DNA from: Proteiniphilum sp.
GTDB taxonomy: Bacteria > Bacteroidota > Bacteroidia > Bacteroidales > Dysgonomonadaceae
Assembly: GCA_012728465.1 (NCBI GenBank)
Contig: JAAYFB010000376.1
Span: 1-9,986 of the forward strand
DNA: 9,986 nt
Direction: 5' to 3'
Numbering within the stretch: the stretch's first letter is position 1; each line of letters opens with the position of its first letter. The translations under genes and the position numbers were made by a program. Below the pieces are notes generated by a model that saw only the letters and a list, made by a program, of their open reading frames with translations, was not told the DNA's origin and searched no databases. Shown in pieces: positions 6,429-9,986 of the stretch.

Positions 6429-7241
6429 CTAGTCATCATTTAAGCCCTCTAACTCCTCCTCATTCAATGTCTCTTGAGCTTTATCTTTGCCCAACAAAAC
6501 ATCCAAGAGCTCATTATCGTTGCGTAGTTTCTTAATTGCTTTTTTAGATGCCTTCTGATGCGATTCTTTCTTCGAGTATCCTTTACCAGAACCCAAATCA
6601 AGCCCACCAACTAAAACCATTGATTTAAAAATAGGATTGTTTTGTTCGTCATACGAAGATTCAACTAATTCAAAGGCGACTTCTACTTTATGCTTTTGTC
6701 CCCATTCAATAAGTCGTGACTTAAAATCAACCTCACTCTTTAAAACGTTGTCAATATTGATGTGCTCCTTGATGAGAGTTTCATAAACAAACTTTTTGGT
6801 CACTCTGTAGCCTTGGTCTAAATAAATAGCTCCAATTATTGCTTCAAGTGCATCTCCGAAGATGTTTGTATTATGAGCTAAGTTACGGGTAGATGTTGTT
6901 ATTATCTTATCAATACCTATTTCAACGGCAATCTTGTTAAGAGTATCACGTTGAACAATTCTTGACCTTGTACTTGTCAAAAATCCCTCTTTCTTATTCT
7001 CAAACTTTTTGTATAAGATATCTGCTACAATTGCATCTAAAATGGCATCACCTAAAAACTCTAAGCGCTCATTGTTAATCCATTTTGAATTTACGCGAAT
7101 TGATGAGGATCTATGTGTAAGAGCTTCTTGGTACAGATCTATCCTATCAGGATAAAAGCCCAACATTTGGTAAAATGAAAAGTAGGGCTCTTTTCCTCGT
7201 CGAGGAATAGCCCTTACTTTTCTCATAAATTTTCTCAACAC
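6429..7241 (-). CDS. rnc: Ribonuclease III
   Basis: Cleaves double-stranded RNA in rRNA maturation and mRNA decay. The 270 residues contain the RNase III catalytic domain at about 20-165: NERLEFLGD at 57-65 (Glu58, Glu61, Asp65) and GDALEAIIGAIYLD at 129-142 (Asp130, Glu133). A double-stranded-RNA-binding domain follows at about 172-241 with the expected GSGKGYSKKESHQKAS segment ending near 232. A tail of about 25 residues is rich in Glu and Asp. The protein is longer than E. coli RNase III (226) at both ends, as I recall for Bacteroidota. The start is GTG at 7241, one base after the fabF stop. An ATG six codons in (7226) is a possible alternative. The tight spacing shows co-transcription and probably translational coupling with fabF. 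Transcription likely ends at the hairpin at 6307-6353. Confidence 0.95.
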   Translation of the reverse strand: MLRKFMRKVRAIPRRGKEPYFSFYQMLGFYPDRIDLYQEALTHRSSSIRVNSKWINNERLEFLGDAILDAIVADILYKKFENKKEGFLTSTRSRIVQRDTLNKIAVEIGIDKIITTSTRNLAHNTNIFGDALEAIIGAIYLDQGYRVTKKFVYETLIKEHINIDNVLKSEVDFKSRLIEWGQKHKVEVAFELVESSYDEQNNPIFKSMVLVGGLDLGSGKGYSKKESHQKASKKAIKKLRNDNELLDVLLGKDKAQETLNEEELEGLNDD

Positions 7242-7242
7242 A

Positions 7243-8505
7243 TTATTTAGTGTATTTCTTAACTATAACACTCGCATTATGACCGCCAAAGCCAAATGTA
7301 TTTGATAAGGCAGCTCTAATTTCCCTCTTTTGAGGCTTATTGAATGTAAAGTTTAGATTATAATCAATTTCAGGATCTTCGTCACCCTCTTCGAAGTTAA
7401 TAGTTGGAGGCACAATTTGGTTTTCAATAGCTAAAATTGACAACATGGCCTCAACAGCGCCTGCTGCACCTAATAAGTGACCAGTCATTGACTTAGTTGA
7501 GCTTATATTCAATTTGTAACTATGTTCTCCAAACACATCCTTTATAGCTTTCACTTCCGAGATATCACCAACTGGAGTTGATGTTCCGTGAACGTTTATA
7601 TAATCTATATCTTCGGGGCTCATATTTGCATCATCCAGTGCATTAAGCATTACTAACTTTGCTCCCAATCCTTCAGGATGAGAAGCAGTAAGATGATAAG
7701 CATCAGCAGACATACCCGCACCAGCAATTTCGGCATAGATATGTGCGCCACGAGCCAGAGCATGCTCTAGCTCTTCTAACACGATGGATACAGACCCCTC
7801 TCCCATCACAAAGCCATCGCGACTAGCACTAAATGGACGTGATGCTGTTTCGGGTGAATCGTTTCTTGTTGATAGTGCATGCATTGCATTAAATCCACCA
7901 ACTGCGGCAACACTCACTGTGGCCTCAGAGCCACCTGTTATAATTGCGTTCGCCTTATTTAGACGTATTAAATTATAAGCATCAGCAATTGCATTCGTAG
8001 ATGAAGCACAAGCCGAAACAGTTGCATAATTAGGACCCCTCAGTCCATAAATCATAGAGATATGCCCTGCAGCAATATCCGCTATCATTTTTGGAATAAA
8101 GAAAGGATTGAAACGAGGTCCTTTATCTATATTAGTAAAATAATTACCAACCTCTTCTTCGAATGTCTTAATACCACCAATGCCAGCCGAAAAGACAACA
8201 CCAATACGATTAGTGTCCTCTTTTTCTAGGTCAAGTCCCGAATCCTCCATTGCCTCTTTAGCAGACTTAATTGCTAATTGAGAATAACGGTCGAAACGTC
8301 TTGCCTCTTTCTTTTCTAGCACCTCAAGTGGATCGAAACCCTTTACCTCGCAGGCAAATTGGGTTTTAAAATCCGAAGCGTCGAAAAGAGTAATAGGTCC
8401 AGCACCGCTCTTGCCCGCAATAGCGTTTTCCCACGTGGTTTTAACGTCATTGCCAATGGGCGTGATTGCTCCTAGACCTGTTACTACTACTCTTTTTAAT
8501 TCCAT
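7243..8505 (-). CDS. fabF: Beta-ketoacyl-ACP synthase II
   Basis: Condenses malonyl-ACP with acyl-ACP in each round of type II fatty acid elongation, in the cytoplasm. The 420-residue thiolase-fold protein has the full Cys-His-His set: nucleophile Cys166 in VSACASST, His306 in VHGTST and His343 in TKSMTGH. The phenylalanine gate motif FGFGGHNAS is at 404-412. The long spacing between the Cys and the first His and the N-terminal VVVTGLGAITP favour FabF over FabB, and the position directly after acpP supports that. FabH is excluded because it carries Asn in place of the second His. The start ATG at 8505 is 17 bases after the acpP stop, and the stop is one base before the rnc start, so all three genes form one unit. 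The length is typical. Confidence 0.96.
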   Translation of the reverse strand: MELKRVVVTGLGAITPIGNDVKTTWENAIAGKSGAGPITLFDASDFKTQFACEVKGFDPLEVLEKKEARRFDRYSQLAIKSAKEAMEDSGLDLEKEDTNRIGVVFSAGIGGIKTFEEEVGNYFTNIDKGPRFNPFFIPKMIADIAAGHISMIYGLRGPNYATVSACASSTNAIADAYNLIRLNKANAIITGGSEATVSVAAVGGFNAMHALSTRNDSPETASRPFSASRDGFVMGEGSVSIVLEELEHALARGAHIYAEIAGAGMSADAYHLTASHPEGLGAKLVMLNALDDANMSPEDIDYINVHGTSTPVGDISEVKAIKDVFGEHSYKLNISSTKSMTGHLLGAAGAVEAMLSILAIENQIVPPTINFEEGDEDPEIDYNLNFTFNKPQKREIRAALSNTFGFGGHNASVIVKKYTK

Positions 8506-8522
8506 TTGATTAATTATATGGA

Positions 8523-8762
8523 TTATTTTCCAGCGTGCTCTTCTACGTAAGAAACTGCATCGCCTACGCTTGAAATTTTTTCAGCCTGATCATCTGGAAT
8601 AGAGATGTTGAATTCTTTTTCGAATTCCATAATTAACTCTACAGTATCAAGTGAATCAGCTCCTAGGTCATTTGTGAAACTTGCAGTGTTCGTTACCTCA
8701 GACTCTTCAACACCTAATTTATCGACTATGATCGACTTTACTCTTTCTGCTACTTGTGACAT
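8523..8762 (-). CDS. acpP: Acyl carrier protein
   Basis: Carries growing acyl chains on a phosphopantetheine arm for fatty acid synthesis and donates them to lipid A and phospholipid acyltransferases. The 79-residue, strongly acidic four-helix protein has the attachment motif [10 protein letters not shown] at 34-43, with Ser37 as the modified residue. I chose the ATG at 8762. The frame stays open upstream and a longer reading of 108 residues is possible, but the added 29 residues would be a Leu/Ile/Lys-rich stretch unlike any carrier protein, and they overlap the promoter. It is the first gene of the acpP-fabF-rnc unit. It diverges from purN across a 155-base spacer. Confidence 0.97.
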   Translation of the reverse strand: MSQVAERVKSIIVDKLGVEESEVTNTASFTNDLGADSLDTVELIMEFEKEFNISIPDDQAEKISSVGDAVSYVEEHAGK

Positions 8763-8817
8763 AATTATAATAATTAAATTAGTAAATAAAAATGCTTTAT
8801 TTTTTAATTTTGTGGTG

Positions 8818-8849
8818 CAAAGTAAATCAATTTTTTTCATACTACACAA
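8818..8849 (-). promoter_or_regulatory. Probable acpP-fabF-rnc promoter
   Basis: On the minus strand TTACTTTG (8825 to 8818) is one base from the -7 consensus TAnnTTTG and is followed by C, as in the tRNA promoters. TTGTG begins at 8849, about 19-21 bases upstream, and fits a -33 box. Transcription would begin near 8811, giving a leader of about 50 AT-rich bases before the acpP ATG. Confidence 0.5.
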
Positions 8850-8889
8850 CTTTTCATCGCTAAATCAACATAATTCTGCACATATTTTG

Positions 8890-8897
8890 TATTTTTG
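8890..8897 (+). promoter_or_regulatory. Probable purN -7 element
   Basis: TATTTTTG matches TAnnTTTG and lies 20 bases before the purN ATG, implying a very short leader. No TTTG is found at the -33 position, so the call rests on one box. No hairpin or A-rich aptamer resembling a purine riboswitch fits in the short leader. Confidence 0.42.
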
Positions 8898-8917
8898 TGC
8901 ACTAAACAATACAAATC

Positions 8918-9505
8918 ATGATTAAATTAGCCATTTTTGCATCGGGTAGCGGATCAAATGCTGAAAATATTGCTCTTCACTTCAAAGATAGTTCTGAAAT
9001 AGAGGTATCTATTATTATTTCGAATAAAAAAGATGCTTATGTGTTGGAAAGAGCACAAAAACTGAACATCCCTGCTTACACATATAATAAAAAGGAATTT
9101 GACGAGAGCGATCAGATTATTGCCCTACTGAAAGAGAAAAAAATAGACTTCATCATATTAGCTGGATTTTTGCTAAAAATTTCGCCTAAGCTAATAAATG
9201 CCTATCCCAATAGAATAATAAATATACATCCTGCTCTATTGCCAAAATTTGGAGGCAAAGGAATGTATGGCGATTTTGTACATAAAGCTGTGGTGGAGGC
9301 AAAAGAATCGGAGTCGGGAATAACCATTCACTACGTAAACGAAAATTATGATGAGGGCGCAATCATCTTCCAATCAAAGTGCGAAATAACTGGTCAAGAT
9401 ACATTTAGTGATGTGGCAAACAAGGTGCACAAACTAGAATATGAACACTTCCCAAAAATAATTGCAGAAATATTGAAAAAATATTCTGAAAAGTTTGGCG
9501 ATTAA
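8918..9505 (+). CDS. purN: Phosphoribosylglycinamide formyltransferase (GART)
   Basis: Transfers a formyl group from 10-formyltetrahydrofolate to glycinamide ribonucleotide, the third step of purine synthesis, in the cytoplasm. The 195-residue length is normal. ASGSGSNAENI (8-18) binds the phosphate of the substrate. Catalytic Asn102 and His104 lie in INIHPALLP (101-109), and Asp145 in DEGAII (145-150) completes the site. The segment after the HPALLP motif (KFGGKGMYG, 110-118) is the form I recall from Bacteroidota and differs from the E. coli YPGLHTH version. The ATG at 8918 is followed at once by the first strand of the fold (MIKLAIFASG). It diverges from acpP. The C-terminal codons overlap the -33 box of the tRNA-Leu promoter (9494-9497), and the stop is 33 bases before that tRNA. 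Confidence 0.96.
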   Translation: MIKLAIFASGSGSNAENIALHFKDSSEIEVSIIISNKKDAYVLERAQKLNIPAYTYNKKEFDESDQIIALLKEKKIDFIILAGFLLKISPKLINAYPNRIINIHPALLPKFGGKGMYGDFVHKAVVEAKESESGITIHYVNENYDEGAIIFQSKCEITGQDTFSDVANKVHKLEYEHFPKIIAEILKKYSEKFGD

Positions 9506-9524
9506 AACAAAATGCATACCTTTG
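9494..9524 (+). promoter_or_regulatory. tRNA-Leu promoter, consensus Bacteroidota type
   Basis: TTTG at 9494-9497, exactly 19 bases, then TACCTTTG at 9517-9524: a perfect match to TTTG-N19-TAnnTTTG. The -33 box lies within the last codons of purN. The tRNA begins 14 bases after the -7 box, leaving a leader of only a few bases. Confidence 0.88.
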
Positions 9525-9538
9525 CACTTCCAAACGCT

Positions 9539-9620
9539 GCGGCTGTGGCGTAATTGGTAGCCGCGCTAGACTTAGGATCTAGTGGAGCGATCCGTGGGGG
9601 TTCGAGTCCCTTCAGCCGCA
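9539..9620 (+). tRNA. tRNA-Leu (anticodon UAG)
   Basis: An 82-base class II tRNA. The acceptor stem GCGGCTG (9539-9545) pairs with CAGCCGC (9613-9619), with A9620 as discriminator. The anticodon stem CTAGA/TCTAG encloses the loop CTTAGGA with anticodon TAG at 9573-9575, reading CUN leucine codons. The extended variable arm GGA-GCGA-TCC (9584-9593) is as expected for leucine, and the T loop is TTCGAGT. The terminal CCA is not encoded (the sequence continues CAC), so it is added by the CCA enzyme. Confidence 0.96.
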
Positions 9621-9626
9621 CACGAT

Positions 9627-9671
9627 AAAGAGTCTTTTAGGAAGCATATCTTAGAAGACTCTTTCAATTTT
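9627..9671 (+). terminator. Terminator after tRNA-Leu
   Basis: AAAGAGTCTT (9627-9636) pairs perfectly with AAGACTCTTT (9655-9664). The stem can extend six more pairs inward (two of them G-T) to a six-base loop. A short CAATTTT tail follows. Just beyond, TAAGC (9671-9675) and GCTTA (9681-9685) form a small second hairpin followed by TTTTA, a possible backup terminator. Confidence 0.72.
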
Positions 9672-9725
9672 AAGCCTCGAGCTTATTTTATTGGTCAAAA
9701 AGATTACAAGTTTTGCTTCAAAACA

Positions 9726-9756
9726 TTTGTCAATTACAAAAAATGGCGTATCTTTG
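9726..9756 (+). promoter_or_regulatory. tRNA-Arg promoter, consensus Bacteroidota type
   Basis: TTTG at 9726-9729, exactly 19 bases, then TATCTTTG at 9749-9756, again a perfect match to TTTG-N19-TAnnTTTG. The tRNA begins 21 bases after the -7 box. The independent promoter and the terminator upstream show that the two tRNAs are separate units. Confidence 0.88.
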
Positions 9757-9777
9757 CGGTCGATAAGTAATTAAAGA

Positions 9778-9851
9778 GGTCCCGTGGCTCAACTGAATAG
9801 AGCATCTGACTACGGATCAGAAGGTTACAGGTTTGAATCCTGTCGGGATCA
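9778..9851 (+). tRNA. tRNA-Arg (anticodon ACG)
   Basis: A 74-base tRNA. The acceptor GGTCCCG (9778-9784) pairs with CGGGATC (9844-9850, one G-T pair), with A9851 as discriminator. The D arm is GCTC/GAGC. The anticodon stem TCTGA/TCAGA encloses CTACGGA with anticodon ACG at 9812-9814, and the T arm is ACAGG-TTTGAAT-CCTGT. A34 is expected to be converted to inosine by TadA to read CGU, CGC and CGA. CCA is not encoded. Confidence 0.96.
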
Positions 9852-9856
9852 CAATC

Positions 9857-9895
9857 AAACGGTTAGTTGATACACAAATCACTAGCCGTTTTTTT
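9857..9895 (+). terminator. Terminator after tRNA-Arg
   Basis: AAACGGTTAGT (9857-9867) pairs with ACTAGCCGTTT (9881-9891), 11 pairs with one G-T, around a 13-base loop. A run of seven T (9889-9895) follows. The T run reaches into the stop codon of the converging phosphatase gene, so it may serve both directions, though the leftward tail has fewer T. Confidence 0.88.
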
Positions 9896-9986
9896 ATGTC
9901 CATAAGCGTTTGTACAACCTATCATACACCAAATAAAACAATACACCAGCAATCCATCCCGCAAATACATCTATTAAATAATGTGC
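9894..9986 (-). CDS. PAP2-family phosphatase, C-terminal end only
   Basis: Only the last 30 residues and the TAA are in the window; the gene continues past the right edge. The fragment starts A-HYLIDVFAGW and goes on as a hydrophobic helix (IAGVLFYLVY) ending in a basic tail (DRLYKRLWT). His-Tyr-x-x-Asp followed by Phe-Ala-Gly is the third conserved motif of PAP2 phosphatases (normally SRxxxxxHxxxD), in which His is the nucleophile. A final membrane helix directly after it is usual for membrane-bound members that act on phosphatidic acid, undecaprenyl pyrophosphate or lipid A phosphates. Which substrate applies cannot be judged from this fragment. Confidence 0.72.
   Translation of the reverse strand, partial: AHYLIDVFAGWIAGVLFYLVYDRLYKRLWT

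Noticed and set aside
8763..8849. 29-residue N-terminal extension of the acyl carrier protein
   Set aside because: It covers the promoter region and leader, has a composition unlike carrier proteins, and the ATG at 8762 gives the normal 79-residue length.
8605..8925. Plus-strand open frame of 106 codons across the acpP region
   Set aside because: It lies antisense to acpP and its leader, covers both divergent promoters and shows no recognisable domain.
9582..9770. Open frame of 62 codons beginning inside tRNA-Leu
   Set aside because: It starts in the tRNA body and runs through its terminator and the tRNA-Arg promoter; it is a frame created by the tRNA sequence, not a gene.
1..9986. CRISPR arrays, insertion sequences, phage or defence genes
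   Set aside because: No spaced direct repeats, transposase motifs, integrase or restriction genes are visible on either strand; gene content is core metabolism throughout.

Overview
This is an AT-rich stretch of chromosome from a member of the Bacteroidota, most likely Bacteroidales. Four things point there. Promoters have the Bacteroidota form (TTTG, 19 bases, TAnnTTTG), seen exactly in front of both tRNA genes. Shine-Dalgarno sequences are absent in front of the start codons. A DUF4251-type lipoprotein is present. The gene block purN / acpP-fabF-rnc / pfkA matches an arrangement I recall from Bacteroides and relatives.

Layout, left to right. Bases 2-664 hold the 3' part of an integral membrane protein, followed by a small DUF4251 lipoprotein (720-1220). 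These converge on a secreted alkaline phosphatase (phoA, 1249-2880, minus strand), and a compact two-way terminator lies between them. Bases 2881-3044 form a divergent promoter region. Then surE (3045-3815), lpxB (3883-5022) and pfkA (5183-6202) run rightward. pfkA converges on the leftward unit acpP-fabF-rnc (8762 down to 6429), with a hairpin-containing spacer between them. purN (8918-9505) diverges from acpP. After purN come tRNA-Leu(UAG) and tRNA-Arg(ACG), each with its own promoter and terminator hairpin. The 3' end of a PAP2-type phosphatase enters from the right edge on the minus strand.

Functionally this is housekeeping. AcpP carries the acyl chains that FabF elongates. Acyl-ACP also feeds the early lipid A steps upstream of LpxB, so the acpP-fabF and lpxB segments both serve envelope lipid synthesis. 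RNase III sits at the end of the acpP unit. PfkA is glycolytic, PurN is in purine synthesis, SurE is a nucleotide phosphatase, and PhoA and the PAP2 protein are envelope phosphatases. No spacer exceeds 300 bases; the largest (6203-6428) holds hairpins but no gene.

I found no mobile element, CRISPR array, defence island or evidence of a new system. The points worth a second look are modest: an ambiguous phosphoryl-donor signature in PfkA, in-frame TTG codons that are really promoter boxes (surE, pfkA), metal-site variants in PhoA, and several structured intergenic elements.
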